Shown: positions 11,385-26,300 of the stretch, piece after piece | How the letters are laid out: every line of letters starts with the position of its first letter | Numbering within the stretch: the first letter of the stretch is position 1 | DNA from: Apostichopus japonicus | Taxonomy: Eukaryota > Echinodermata > Holothuroidea > Aspidochirotida > Stichopodidae | Direction of reading: 5' to 3' | Assembly: GCF_037975245.1 (NCBI RefSeq) | Contig: NC_092579.1 | Span: forward strand, 6,755,001-6,819,000 | DNA: 64,000 nt | The notes under the pieces: model-generated | What the model was told of the DNA's origin: nothing | Seen by the model: the letters and a program-made list of their open reading frames with translations, nothing else | The model's database searches: none | Made by a program: the position numbers and the translations under genes

Positions 11385-14300
11385 GTAGGATATTTTCTCT
11401 TTTTTTGCCATTGGCCAATGGACGACACCAAAGTGTGTAGGCGTAGCTACAGCCGACACTGCAGGTGCCTGAGCCTTGAGCCTAGCTGTATTATACTTTG
11501 TTTTAATTATAGTGTGAAGTTCAAGGCATTTCTGATAGTATTAGCCTAGACCAGTAAAGAAAATGGATAGTAAACGTCATAGCTAGCGCTTTCCTGCGTC
11601 CTAAGATATTAGCCATTGAAATATTTATTGGTATGTGTTACTTGTTGTTAGTGCTACTGTTACAGTGTTAGCCCCAATGCAAGTTGATTAATAACTAATT
11701 ACATACATGTATGTTATGTAGCACTAACTTAGTAGTTCTAATTCTTTGCAAAGATACTATTTAGCAATAGGGCTAACTGTTGGTATGATGTAGCCTTAGT
11801 ACAAGAAAACGCTTTCACTGGCAGCAGGCATTAGCTAAACCACAGTCACTTCCAATTAATGTGCTTAATTTGTAGGCCTAGTGTATTTTATTAGAAGAAA
11901 AACCATGACTGCTCTAGGCTTGGATCCCAACACAGTAATGTTTGAGGGTAAATAAATCACATAACTTAGCAGCTGCGTATGACCCTCTCATTAATATTTT
12001 TTCTGTAGGTAACAGATCAAATTTAAAATGAATGTATTTCCTTTCAAAGAATCAGAACATTTTGTAAAGTAGTTTATGTCAATGGTTGTTGGATTGCTAT
12101 AAACAGAAGGATTGACATTGTACTACAAAGGTTACCATAGGCATATCAGTTAAATTGAACAGTACAGATAGCAAATGTTAAGTAATATCATACATTAAAA
12201 CTGCGTAAATTTCTCATCAATTGGTCAGATTTGTTTAACGAGTTGTTTTGCCCAAGCAGCTAAGCAAGATTGCATGACAGACCATTGTAATACTGTGTAC
12301 AGTATGTGTATTGCTGAAGGATAGTACATGGATACCATGTAGCCTCTGATAAACACAGATTGAACACACGTATGTATACTATTCGAAAAAGGACTAACTT
12401 CTGAAACACTAAATTAATTATTATAAGCTTCATACTTCACTTATAAACCACCTACCCCCTTCCCATCAAAAGAAGAAGAAGAAGGGAAAAAAAAGAAGCG
12501 AGAAGCAAACAGTATAGCCCATTATGCATCTTTCATTCATGGATTATACAGTAGCTTTCAGTATTCAGCACTGCAGTTGTAAGAGGAAAGAGAGTTTCAA
12601 TACTTTAGTCGCACTTTCACTCCTTAAATTAAAGTCAGGGAGCTGTTACAAGAAAAGCTGACCCAAGGTGCTTCTGCACTTGAAAACTGGTAGTGGATAC
12701 AGGGCAAGCACATGTATGCAATTTTGTTTACGATGATTATTTTCACAAGTATATTTGATCATTTTCATTTTGCCATTTGTCTTTTAGTTTAAGTATATCT
12801 TCCCGCGTGAGGATCTGTGTCATGTTTCATAGAGATATCCACGTATTTGTTTCCAAGAGTGATAGTTACTGCTTTGTGTACAGTACTTACTGTAGGTACG
12901 TTTTACAGTGCATCTGAATCTCATCTGAATTTGTTAACTCAATAGTAATTGTTCTTTCGACCTGTGTTGTTCTTTCGACCTGTGTTGTTCTTTCGTTCTG
13001 TGTTGATATGTACTGCAGTACAGATTAGAGTATTGGAGTTTGTGCTGTCAACAGGCTATAGTACAGTAGCCTACAATAGGAGGAACGCTTTAAACGAGGC
13101 ATGGGTGAAGTTGGTCTAAAGTTTGGGGTTTGGAAATGTACCAATCTTAACCATTGATGAATTGCTTTCAAGACAGAAAGTTACATTTGATATTTTTTAT
13201 ATACAGGTATTATCTTTCAGTTGATAAAATTTGATTGATCAGTCTTATTAAGCAGACTTTATACATTGAAGTGCTTTAACTGTATTAAGTTATGATTGAC
13301 TGTAATATTACTGTGTTGTCTGTGTGAGTTGCCCGATGTGTGGAGGAGTGGTGGAGATTGTATGGATTATTGTCATTGCATATTGTGCAACATGATTCCA
13401 TTCTATTACCAGGGGTGGGCAACCTTTTTGAATGAATGGGCCAGATATAAGGGGTGAAAACTTGACTGGGCCCCACCTAACCAACGACCTGCTGTTGATT
13501 TCAAATCTTTGATTCAGAGGACTTGCAAGCAATAGGTGTGTGTACTTAATCTGTATTCACAAAAACATAACATTAGTGCCGAAAAATTCTAAGCAGCTCA
13601 CTTGTTTTTTGTGATGATGTAAAATAGATTGATTTTTTTTCTTTTTCTTGAGACATCTCACAGGCCGCAAAAAAAATCAATGGCAGGCCGCATGTGGCCT
13701 GTGGGCCGTAGGTTGCCCACCCCTGTATTATACTAATTAATATTTTGTTCAAAATTAAAAAGTCCTTGCTTATTGTGCTTTATCTGTGGTCTCATGAAAG
13801 GCTATGGTTGTCTCCTTGTAGGAACACTTCAGCAACCCTTGTTGATAGCTTATGAGGAAGAGGCAAAGGACCTTAAAGGTCTGCTGTATAGACCCCAACT
13901 ATAGTACGCCATCATGGAAAAGTTTCTTGAGGTTCGACCTGCCTTGGTCGTAAAATGACCTCTTTTTACCAATTAGTCTGAAACTCCTGCCACATATTTT
14001 TTCTTGTGTGAAGGCTGTATGATTAACTACACTATAGACATAAACATATTTCCACACAGTGTTTACCCAAAGAGCCTAATGGTGTTAAGAAGCCATGCAG
14101 GCTAATTGTACAGCCAGAGGTCGATTTACGACCGTGGCAGGTCGATTACGTAATCACAAAACTTTCGTAGCTATAGCGTGCTATAATTGGAGCCCAATAA
14201 AGCAGATCTTTAAATTCGTGAATCATCCCTGCAATGTGCGGTTCCCTTCACCTAAGTATTTAAGGTTTATTTCTGAAGACTTCAAGAAGGTGAGCCCTTT

Positions 14301-17300
14301 GGGAAGTTAGGCTCTTGGCCTGATACAGTGCATGTAATTGTAAAAACATATGTACTGTGCGAATGAGTGCTGTGCATTAAATAAGTACTAAATAGTGCAC
14401 CCAGGGGTATGATGTACTGATTAAACCAGTTGTGATTTGTTCATTTTGATAACCAGTTAGTGTGTGCACAGTGCACACACATACTGTACCTACAACTTAC
14501 TGTACACCTACCTGTCTTGGTATATATGCAATGTCAACTCACACTCACATGCTAGGTTGTTGAGGTTTCAGAGGGAAGTCACAGGTATCAAGGCTATATT
14601 AGGTCATTTCCTGGCTAATTGTTGTTAAATCTGATTCATCAGCACTGCCATTAATTAATCCTAATTCAGCCCCTAAAGCAGCATAGGTTTACAAGTCTGG
14701 ATTTTGGTCAATTTAAGATGCAATTGTGCTGTATTTCAATCCCCAAATATTATACAACGCATTTCACAATTTAAAAGAGAGTATGAGACTATAATGCGGT
14801 CATCATGTTTTGTTTCAAAATAAATCTAAAAAAGTCACTTTTTAAAAGTTGCAGATTATATATTTTTCAAGGCAAAAACTGCAACACTTTTATGGGAAGG
14901 AAAGTAGAGACAATTTTGACAAAGGTTTCATTTTGCTCTCTCGTATTAACCTGGGTTCATCGTCTGCTTAGACAGACCTCGTTAATCATACATACTTTGT
15001 TCTTTCTATTCACTGTTAACTATGTAAACGGTTGGGAGTAAGGTATATTGAATGGGAACCTTTTCAATGAAACGAAAGCAAAACAGGCTAACTTGTACAA
15101 CGGTTGCTTGTACATGGTAAGTGGATTGCATGCTGACCATTATACTCTTCATTATGTATATAGACACAACTTTAAGCAAATATAGAAGCTCGGGAATTTT
15201 CTTCTATTTTGCTTGTTTCGTGCTTGATGGTTTTATAATGTCTGACAATTGTATATCAATGTATAGACTTATATGGTAATATTTAAAGATTAATATATTT
15301 CAATGTTTATGGCAAATGATTTATTCCTTTTCATACATTGTGTCCTCAAAAGTTATCAAAGTTTGTTAAATGTTTTTACTACTTGATTGTAATACTACAG
15401 TAACATGTATGCCTGCAATCCTACATTCTCTCGTAACCTTATATCAGTGTAACTTATTGTTACACTTCAACACCCATATTCTTTGCTGCATTTTTTCTGT
15501 TCTCACCCATACTTTGGTCACTATTTTTGGATAACCATGTATGGGAGGTCTGGGGTATCCTCCCCCAGAAAGAAGTTAGCAGTCAAATGGTACATTCTGA
15601 GGCATATTTTGATTATAAATTTAGGATTTTATAAGTACAGTAGCTCTATAAAACAGAAGGTGTGCTAATGAATAATAATAAATATCAAATTTCCATGACT
15701 GATTACATAAGGTAGGGGCCTGAACCTTCATGGGCGTGCCAGAGGCTAATGAAGAATTTCATAAACATAATGGAGGGGGTGTTGCCCTGGGATCTTTGAA
15801 GCAGTCTCCTATGGAGGGGGTCCGTTGGGCGGAGGGGGGTCGTCCCATAGAAAAATAATACGTCAAATGGTGTAATTTGAAAAATAATAGACTTTAAGTT
15901 AGGTTTATAGAAGTAGTCTTAACTCTTAAATGCAAGTTTTTGTAAATTAAAACTTTTAGGGGGGGGGGGGGGGCTGTGGGCATGGGGGAGAAGGTATGCC
16001 CATTTCTTTGCCCAGGTAGAATGCAAAATTCCCTGACTGAAATATTCCCCTCCCAACCCCCACCCCCATCCCACCTTTGTACACGCCACTGGTTAAAGCA
16101 ATTGACGAATATTATTTAGCAATAAGTCTGTAAGTACCAGCCAAATTTAAACTGTTTCTTGTACTTCCTTTCAGTTTTGAGACTAAAGAGTGTTAAAGAG
16201 AACAGTGAATGATGTGCTCTACATACTACATTCATTGTTTTAACTTAATTGTAAACTGAAAGTCAAATAAAAATGTGTCAAAGTTGAACCATTCCAAAAA
16301 AGCAAACACTTCAACTGAAGATAACATTTATAGTCATCAGGGCATCCAATATTTAAGGATACATTGTTCATAGAATGCATGCAGAGTATAAATATATATG
16401 TATACCTAAGAAGTGTTTGTACATTTCAGCGGTCTCGCTGCATGTTTGTTTTACATATTATGATTATGAAGTGAAGCATGTAAATGGCAGACTCGTGGTT
16501 TGAGCATCTACAACAAGCCTGAGTACTACACTAAAGTACAAGCAGCCCTGGAGCTATTGAACAAGTTTTGCAAGTTGAATTTCCCTTTGTTATGGTTGTG
16601 TGTATAGGGCTCCAGATGCAAGCAGGAGTAGCATTATTAATCTTTCATTGGCAATGTATACTGGCAGATTTCCAAAGTGTCAGGGGTACATGTATGAGTG
16701 CATATCTATCAGAGTGACAAATATATATCAGGTTGAGTACAAATCCATCAGGGTGAGTACATATCCATTAGGGTGAGTACAAATCCATCAGGTTGAGTAC
16801 AAATATATCAGGGTGAGTACAAATCCATTAGGGTGAGTACAAATCCATCAGGTTGAGTACAAATCCATCAGGTTGAGTACAAATATATCAGGGTGAGTAC
16901 AAATCCATTAGGGTGAGTACAAATCCATTAGGGTGAGTACAAATCCATCAGGGTGAGTACAAATCCATCAGGTTGAGTACAAATCCATTAGGGTTAGTAC
17001 AAGTCCATTAGGGTTAGTACAAGTCCATTAGGGTTAGTACAAGTCCATTAGGGTTAGTACAAATCCATTAGGTTGAGCATACTAAGTACAGCTAACTTTG
17101 CTAGAAAGTGTGTACAGGGTTGTGGACTAACTGCTTATAATTGGTATATATTGACTGTACAATGCATACATGGTATGTAAGTGTGTAATTGGAAGTGCAT
17201 TCCTAACATATTCCACCTCTGCACAAAAGACTGACTGTAAAGAGTAAAGAAGGGAATCAATTTATTCTTATGCTTCCTCTCATATTTCGTTTTTCTTCTG

Positions 17301-20300
17301 TTATATTATGTTGCTTCAGAATTTTCTGCCATATGTGTCCCAGCTTCCTACTGTAATCCTTCTTGTGAATTGAAGTGTTTGAGATCATGCATTACATTGA
17401 ATCAGTGGAACGGCCAATTACTATTTAAGTGACCCGACCCGACCTGACCTTATCTCATCAATAACTTCAACCTGTAATATTCATGAAATGATCAGCTGTG
17501 AAACTTAGCCAGGATTCAGCTGTGCCATGTATTAATGTGCTATTTTGATATTCTTGCTTCTTCTTCGGTAGTCAAGATCGAAGAAAGTTTTGTTTTTATG
17601 CAAAGACCCAGTTTGTATCACTAAAGAAGAATATTCCAAATATTTGTCTTGGTATTAATGATAGATAACCACCCCAATGAGTGACATTTGAAACTTATCA
17701 TATATATAAGCCTGCAAAAATATTAGCGACGCAATTCAGAAAGCCACAAGGAGTAAATTGTTGCTTCTGGAGTGTTGATGAGTGGAGACTTTAATGGATT
17801 TGGTACTTTCTCAGTTACCAATTGGGAAACAGGGCTTTGTTTTATTAGTGGGATGCCTTCAACCTCCCTCAAGGATGTGTGAGACAACGGTCTGATTAGA
17901 GCATTCTTCAAAGTGCACTCTAGTCCATTGAATGGCAAAATTGAAGTGGTATCACACGGAGGCAGGAATGGGTGTGACAAATGCCCATGTGCCTCGATAA
18001 TTCTATGAACACTCATTGAAAAGAGAAGACTTGAAATAAGCCGTTCTTCCAAGATCCATCACATGGGAAAGGATTTCAGATGAGCCTGCTTGGCTTCCTT
18101 CAGAAGTATTAACATACCCCACTTTATATGTCTTTACTGTTACAGTCTTATAAGAGATGGGTTCAATCATTTCAGCATCTGTTGTATTGGATGCCATAAT
18201 AAACTTAAAATGCTATCCACTGTTGAAACAGGCATGTATATTCAGTGTATTTGATGCATATTCAGTGTATGTAATGCATAGTCAGTGTATTTTAATGAAT
18301 ATTTAATTTTCACTTTCATACTTTGCTTTCAGGTAATGACAATTGGGCTTCCTACAATTTAGGAGTGTTTCTCTGTGTAAACTGTGCTGCGATTCATCGG
18401 ATGCTAGGGGCCCATCTCAGTAAAGTTAAAAGCATTCAACTGGATCAATGGAACAGAGATCAAGTGGAGGTGATTTTCATTTCTGTATTTAATTTTTTTC
18501 TAGATTCCAGCAGCGCTGGGAAATTGTAACATGTTATAAAAAAGGTTGTAAACTTTAAACTCCAGATTGGTACATTTGTAAGGAAGAGGAAATGGATAGT
18601 TATGGAGAGTGGACTGGGGATGAGTTTATCTCCAAATGACTCCTTTTTAAATCATCCTTAGTTGTCTTGAAAAAAAATAAGACACTAAATGTCTTGGAAG
18701 ATCTGTACTTCCAGAAAGGTAATTTTAGCATCCCAAAGATGCCAGACCTTTCAGTGGTAAATACTTTAAATAGGACATGCTCAACCAAATGATTGTGGCA
18801 ACCTAGATTAGCCCAAGGAGGGTCTTAATATGTGTAAATAATACACGCACACAATATTGGTCAGAGTGAGACAGTTACAATGCAATATATCTGTAAACTG
18901 AATTATATCTCTTGGAAGTAGCATATATATACTGTATGGTGTTGTGAATATTAGTTATTTTGAGAATCCTAATCCTTTACTACTGTACACTGTATATATA
19001 GACAAGACTTTTTACATGGGTAAATATATGGCTTTGCTATCTGGCGTATTCCCTTAAAATGCTGAAATATCACTAACCAAACAAGTTCACAAGCTTTAAC
19101 AATATCTATACATTGGAGTATTCTATCAAAATTTGCCTTAGTTCAATGAATCATCCAGAGGCAAACTGTATTTGACATAAAAATAATGTTAAAATTCTAA
19201 TGAATGTAGCTCAGATTCGAATCAGTGCATGTTTTGAGATAAAACTTTCATTTCAAATCCACAGAAATTATAATAGTAAACAACTGTAGATAGATGTGGA
19301 TCCATATGTTTATGTGTATTAAAGAGGGGGCATAGCTAAACTTCCTTTTTCAGGGGAGCCCAATGCTTTTTCTAGGGGCCAGGCAGAACCTGGGTTCCAA
19401 TAAATAAAACAAAACTTCCTGACAATGAGTTCCGCCCATCCCCCACCTCCCTTTGTGCTATGAATGAATCCATGGAGAAAAAAGTGTGATTAACATGCAT
19501 AGATCAAGACGACTACAACAGCCAATGTGTTTAATGAATCAGGTATCAGAAAATATGTAAATTTGACCGATAATAGGAACACCAGCTTGGAGAGTAGAAA
19601 TATCTACATATGATTGAGAGTATTGCATAGTTAACAGACGTACCTGAAGATCAATGTAAACTTCATTTGGTATAGTTGCAAAATACAAATAATGTAATCC
19701 TAACCTGATCTGTGTAACCATGGAGCTATTAATAGCTCAGTGGTGTAACCAAGGAGGTTCTACAATGTTGGTGTAACCTTATCTCTCTGAGGACTTTACA
19801 GTAGTTCTAGGGGGAATCCCCCTTCCAATTGTTCTGGCAGGAAACTAAGGATCCATTGTAAAAGAGTCTTGTCATGGATGATCGATGTTGATTTAGTAAA
19901 TGTGCAGGGGTTTGATGTAATCAAATCCATGAACCACGCCATGCTGGTGTTACCAACTAGGAAACTGGTTCAGATTGAATTAAGTTAAAGGGGTTGGAAA
20001 CATTTGAAGTCTTTATGTGCCTTAAATTCATAGCTCATAGATACTCAAACTGGAGAGCCCTTCATTCAGGAAGATGCAATTCATTCACATTTTGTCAATT
20101 CTGTTTCTATTTCTGACAAATTTACACTACTTACCGTATCTGCGTAAAAGTAAGTTGGCCTGACGTATCGATCCTAGCAAGATCTTCTTCAAAGGCTAAA
20201 TGACAAGTAACAGTAACAGAAGGGACAAAAACACACAGATTACAGACAGGTTAATGAGCATGGTGAACACAAAGAGCTACTGTAGATATAGGGGATTAGT

Positions 20301-23300
20301 GGGATTAGTAGACAAGGGATGGAGAGACGAAAGAAAGTAACCAACTTTACTTATCGTATCTGTCGGATGAATTATCCACACTGTAAATTTTGGGAGGAGA
20401 AATGTGAGCTGTATTCAGACAAGTTTTCAAAGGTTACAATTGCATTAACTTTAATCCCATTTAAATCCAATTGTGCAGCACTAATAGGCTTGATGTCCAA
20501 ATTAATGGATCATTGACAATTTGACACACATAGGGGGTAATGGTAACAGACATTCATACTTTCTCCTTATTGCTGAATAACTTTTTAGTTGAAATGTGAA
20601 GTGAGGCTGGCTCGTTAACCTCGGTGACCCTAGCCCACAGATTGAAGGTTTGAGACTGGTAGGTCACGTCTCATGCAGTCGGACCAACATTCAAAGGTGT
20701 TGATATTGAATTATATGAAAATTGGTGCTGTGAAAATTATTACGGACGATGGCCCCCGTCCGCTCCCAGTCTGCTCCCATCCCCCCCCCCGCCCCACAGG
20801 TCTGCATTATGATTTAATACTAATCATAATAATACTATAATTCTGTGAACAAGGGAATGTAAGGAATAACTAAATTAAACCTTAAAAGGAAACTACAGTG
20901 CTCGCAAGGCAAAAAAACATAAAAGAGTAAGAAGTAAAACTACAAAGAATGAAAATATGAAAAGCAGCAGGCTGTACAGGAATGGCGAGAAGACAACCTT
21001 TAGAATGTTTAAACTCAATATTATGAATTTTAATAGCCTTAGGAATGAAAGATAAATTATGCACTGTACTCTTCATATGCACTGTACACTTCACAGCCTA
21101 CACTACAGGGCCACTGTACACTTGATATGCACTGTACACTTCACAGCCTACACTACAGGGCCTCTTGAATTATGCACTGTACACTTCACAGCTTCACTAC
21201 AGGGCCTCTTGAATTATGCACTGTACACTTCATATGCACTGTACACTTCATAGCCTACACTACAGGGCCTCTTGAATTATGCACTGTACACTTCATATGC
21301 ACTGTACACTTCACAGCCTACACTACAGGGTCTCTTGAATTATGCACTGTACACTTCATATGCACTGTACACTTCATAGCCTACACTACAGGGCCTCTTG
21401 AATTATGCACTGTACACTTCATATTCACTGTACACTTCACAGCCTACACTACAGGGCCTCTTGAATTATGCACTGTACACTTCATATGCACTGTACACTT
21501 CATAGCCTACACTACAGGGCCTCTTGAATTATGCACTGTACACTTCATATTCACTGTACACTTCACAGCCTACACTACAGGGCCTCTTGAATTATGCACT
21601 GTACACTTCATATGCACTGTACACTTCATATGCACTGTACACTTCACAGCTTACACTACAGGGCCTCTTGAATTATGTACTGTACACTTCATATGCACTG
21701 TACACTTCATAGTCTACACTACAGGGCCTCTTGAATTATGCACTGTACACTTCATATTCACTGTACACTTCACAGCCTACACTACAGGGCCTCTTGAATT
21801 ATGCACTGTACACTTCATATTCACTGTACACTTCACAGCCTACACTACAGGGCCTCTTGAATTATACACTGTACACTTCATATGCACTGTACACTTCACA
21901 GCCTACACTACAGGGCCTCTTGAATTATGCACTGTACACTTCATATTCACTGTACACTTCATAGTCTACACTACAGGGCCTCTTGAATTATGCACTGTAC
22001 ACTTCATATTCACCGTACACTTCACAGCCTACACTACAGGGCCTCTTGAATTATGCACTGTACACTTCATATGCACTGTACAGTTCATAGCCAACACTAC
22101 AGGGCCTCTTGAATTATACACTGTACACTTCATATGCACTGTACACTTCACAGCTTACACTACAGGGCCTCTTGAATTATGCACTGTACACTTCATATGC
22201 ACTGTACACTTCATAGTCTACACTACAGGGTCTCTTGAATTATGCACTGTACACTTCATATGCACTGTACACTTCACAGCCTACACTACAGGGCCTCTTG
22301 AATTATACACTGTACACTTCATATGCACTGTACACTTCACAGCTTACACTACAGGGCCTCTTGAATTATGCACTGTACACTTCATATGCACTGTACACTT
22401 CATAGCCTACACTACAGGGCCTCTTGAATTATGTACAGATAGGACTCCATAATGCTTTAGTACTGTACATACCTTGGAAACAATCTTCTTGTGGTTCCCT
22501 GTAATTGTTAGCTACATAGAAATATTTTTAAATATGTTTAGTTGTTAGCTGTTCCTGGTGGACCAAAGCCTCTTTCACATCTTTTTCAAAACTAGAACAT
22601 TAAACTCACAGGTAAAGATTTATCAGTTCAGCACATAGATCAGTGTATGCTTTTAGAACATGCTGTACGATGAATTGCTTCAAAAGCATGCCATATTCAT
22701 ATTGTTTTTATTCAAATGTTGATGCCCTTAAATATATGGAAGGTCAGGAGGGTTCATCAAGGAAGGAAGTTAACAGGATGTCAAGTTTCACTGTCCCGAT
22801 CTGTTTTCTGTTGATTGCCTGAATCGTGTAAAAACAGTATACCTGGAGGCTTTTATTCAGTATACTAGTATTTCAATGGAGCTGGTAGTATTATGTAGTG
22901 TTCGTCTGTGTCAAGTCAAATAGTGTCATGTGGAATTATATTGTGATATGTACATATATATTACAGTTGAAAACTTTGAAGTTTTCAAGTTTATTCTTGG
23001 GTTTGAAGGCGGGGGGGGGGGGGGGGATTGGAAGAAAGGAAGTCCGAGGGGATATTGATAAACTTGTTCAGTTAAAGATACAATTAAGGTACTGTAATAC
23101 TGATGATGGTATGGATGGGGGAGGTTTAAAATGGGAGGAGGGGGGGGGGGGGCTGGCTGTACAATTGTTAACTAGTCTAAATGTGTTATTGCAGAAAACA
23201 ATGCTATGTAGTATGTAATGCCCTGCCTCCCAATTTGTTTTTCCAGTTTTCTAACTTCTAAGGCCTACAGTAGGAGCAATACTCTTCTATTTATAAAACT

Positions 23301-26300
23301 TTATGTTTAGTGACTTATTATTAAAACTGCACATTGACTGGTTGAAACGCCTTCAGGAATGTCTTGGCTGTGATTACATTGAGCGTTGTGTTCAAGAGGT
23401 TCAAAGGCAGAGGACTTGTGATCTAAGGTTGCAGGTTCGAGCCCTGTCCAGATCAAATTACATCGTGTCCTGGGGCAAGGCACTTTATCTCCATTGCCTC
23501 TCTTCACACAGGTGTATACAGTAAATGGGGACCTGTGAGATAAATGGTCATTTGGATGCTGTTTAGCTGCTGCCATGTGGAGGGATTGTCTCTATGTTTA
23601 CAGTTTGTGATTGACCAACTGGTGTAATAATGTGATGCGCCTCAAGACTTATCGACAGATAAATCTCAATATTAGTATTGTTATTATTGAATGCTATGAT
23701 GTAAGAGCTGGACTTAATTCTCAAACTTGGTAAACATATATGAGAGAGCTATCAACAACATACATCCATGGTGATGGAAGGAATTTTGATCAGAACGTGA
23801 AAATTTTTACAAATATATATGCACATATCATTGGGGGCTTTGCAAGCATGATTTTTAAAGGGTGTGAAGACTCGCACACAAAGAAACGCCTCATGCCGGT
23901 AATCTGACCTAGTTTTGAATGAGGTGTAACAGAAGTGTTAGACACCACCATCGATCCCAGAAAATACACACACAGATTGCTACCATCGGTAATTAGACAG
24001 TGTACAGTCAATACATACAGCTACGGTCGATACCCACAACACAGTGTACATAGCAGCATGGACATCTCAGGTCTAGATAAAAGATAAGGTATCACGTTTC
24101 ATTACTGTCTGCATTTTGTAGCGACAAGAAGAAAACGTCATTTGCAAGCAACGGAAAGTTAACTTTTTCAGAGCACGGCACGCGGTTTGGGTCGAGTCTT
24201 CAATGCCTTTAAGACCCATCTTAGTGGATAGGACTTATTGCTAGTTTCACAAAGATCACTTACAAGTCAAATGCAGAATTTAGTCCACTCTCCACTAACT
24301 AGCGTAACGGGATCTTTAATAAACGATTGGTAACAACGTACATTTAGCAAACAAGAGAACAAGTTTTTTCCAGCCCACTCACTAACTTTTAAGAGCCTTA
24401 GAGTAGTTGTGTTTAACTTGTGAACTCTGTGTCTGTTATTTGCATTTTTATAGCATCAGTAACTTTCACTAAATACATTTGAATTGCAAAGGAATTTATA
24501 AGCAATCAATAGGGGAGTGAACCGTTTCCGCAAAGCATTAAATTGAACTTTTAATTTCCAAAGCACGCTTTGTATAAATTTGGTTAAGCTGGATCTAGTG
24601 CAACACTTTTGGGATTTACTGTCCCACTTAAACACGATTGATAACTTCTGTTTTCCTTCTTTACTCGAGGGTACAACTCTCCATAGCAGTTTACAACTTT
24701 TATTAGTTTGGGAAAGTTGATGTTCATAACCACCATTTTCATGTCAGTATATGCCACCCCCCCCCCCCCCCATGTATGCTTTAATCCTTAAAGTTGAAAG
24801 TGAATGTTTTCCAAGAATCAGATTTATATATCGTCAAAGTGCTCCATGTTAATCTCCCTTTCAATTGAAATGAAGCTAATCACAATTTAACAAAATCATC
24901 ACCACAAGTAAAAGAATATCCATGCAGGCATTTTTCTTTTGTGATGAAGCTTTCAATAAATACTTGAAACATAAAAGTGGCCAAGTTGTTGATCAATGGC
25001 ACTTTAAAATTGTAAGTTTGCATACTTTCTTTGGCAGCTCAGCAAACTTTCATTTTCTCTTAAAAGCAGCTACCTAAAGTATATGAAGACATAACGTCGG
25101 GTAAACCTGCCGCAGAGCAGATAACGGTATATAAACAGCACATACACATAAATTAAACCATTGATAGTAAAACTTGGAACAATGTGAAAAAATAAAGAAA
25201 AATGGAAACTAACAACATCGCTAAGATCTTTGGCAAGTCTCGTGTTGAACAAATGCGACAGTAGAAGGTTAAAGGCATTGAAGACTCGCCCCAAACCGGG
25301 TGCCACGTTCTGAAAAAGTTAACTTTCTGTTGCTTGCAAGTGAAGTTTTCTTCTTGTCGCTTCAAAATGCAGACAGTAATGAAACGTAATACCTTGTTAT
25401 CTTATATCTAGACCTGAGATGTCCATCGCTGCTATGTACACTGTGTTGTGGGTAATGACCATAGCTGTATGTATTGACTGTACACTAGTGTCTAATTACC
25501 GACGGTAGCAAGCTGTGTGTGTATTTTCTGGGTTGATGGTGGTATCTAACACTTCTGTTACACCCCATTCGAAACTAGGTCAGATTACCAGCATGAGACG
25601 TTTCTTTGTGCCCGAGACTTCACACCCTTTAAGTTCTCACAGAAAAAGTCTGTCTTTCAGCAGAGATTCTTCATGTTGCCCTTATCAGTCCTCCTCCTCA
25701 CTCCTGGATTCAAAATATGCTAAAATATTGATTTCTTTCACACCTGTTGCCTAGTTTTTGACCAGCTATAGGACATTAGAGTATTTCATATACACATAGC
25801 ATGTCTTGTGAGTAGATCATGTATAAATCTTGAAGTTGCATTGCCTAGCCCACTACACTAGATATACTACAGGAAGTGAAGTGTCAATAAGAGAGAGAGA
25901 TCAGTGGCATCTAGCTGTGATACCACATGTTTTCAGTACTCTCATTAATGGAACTCCTAGCTCTGATCCCCAATCGTAAATGTTCTCCTGACTAGCCAAA
26001 GCGGCTTCCTGACCTCGGGGAAAGACGTATATGTGCCTAGTAAAAGAGTAATACTAATATGGTACTTGCTAACACTGGCGAATAGGCATGGGCTTGGATT
26101 AATTTGGGTTAATATGACTAGGCTTCAGGCGCAAAGTCCCCTTCTTGGGCATATTTTTTCTATTTTTTTATAATATCGCTAGTAATTTATAAATAGAAAA
26201 TGCTTTGATGCAACTTGACCTGGGAAGTGCCATTTCCAGCCATCTGGGAGGTATTTCCGGCCAAAATTTTCTTTTACACTTGGCGCCAACTCATGGTGGT

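Noticed and set aside
15717-16095. Possible further MITE between GGGCGTGCCAGAGGC and GTACACGCCACTGG
   Set aside because: The ends are only loosely inverse, no target duplication was found, and the interior is dominated by homopolymers.
21172-22452. 426-codon frame as a real repetitive protein
   Set aside because: It coincides exactly with a 63-bp satellite in an ADAP intron. The frame exists because the unit is a multiple of three and lacks a stop.
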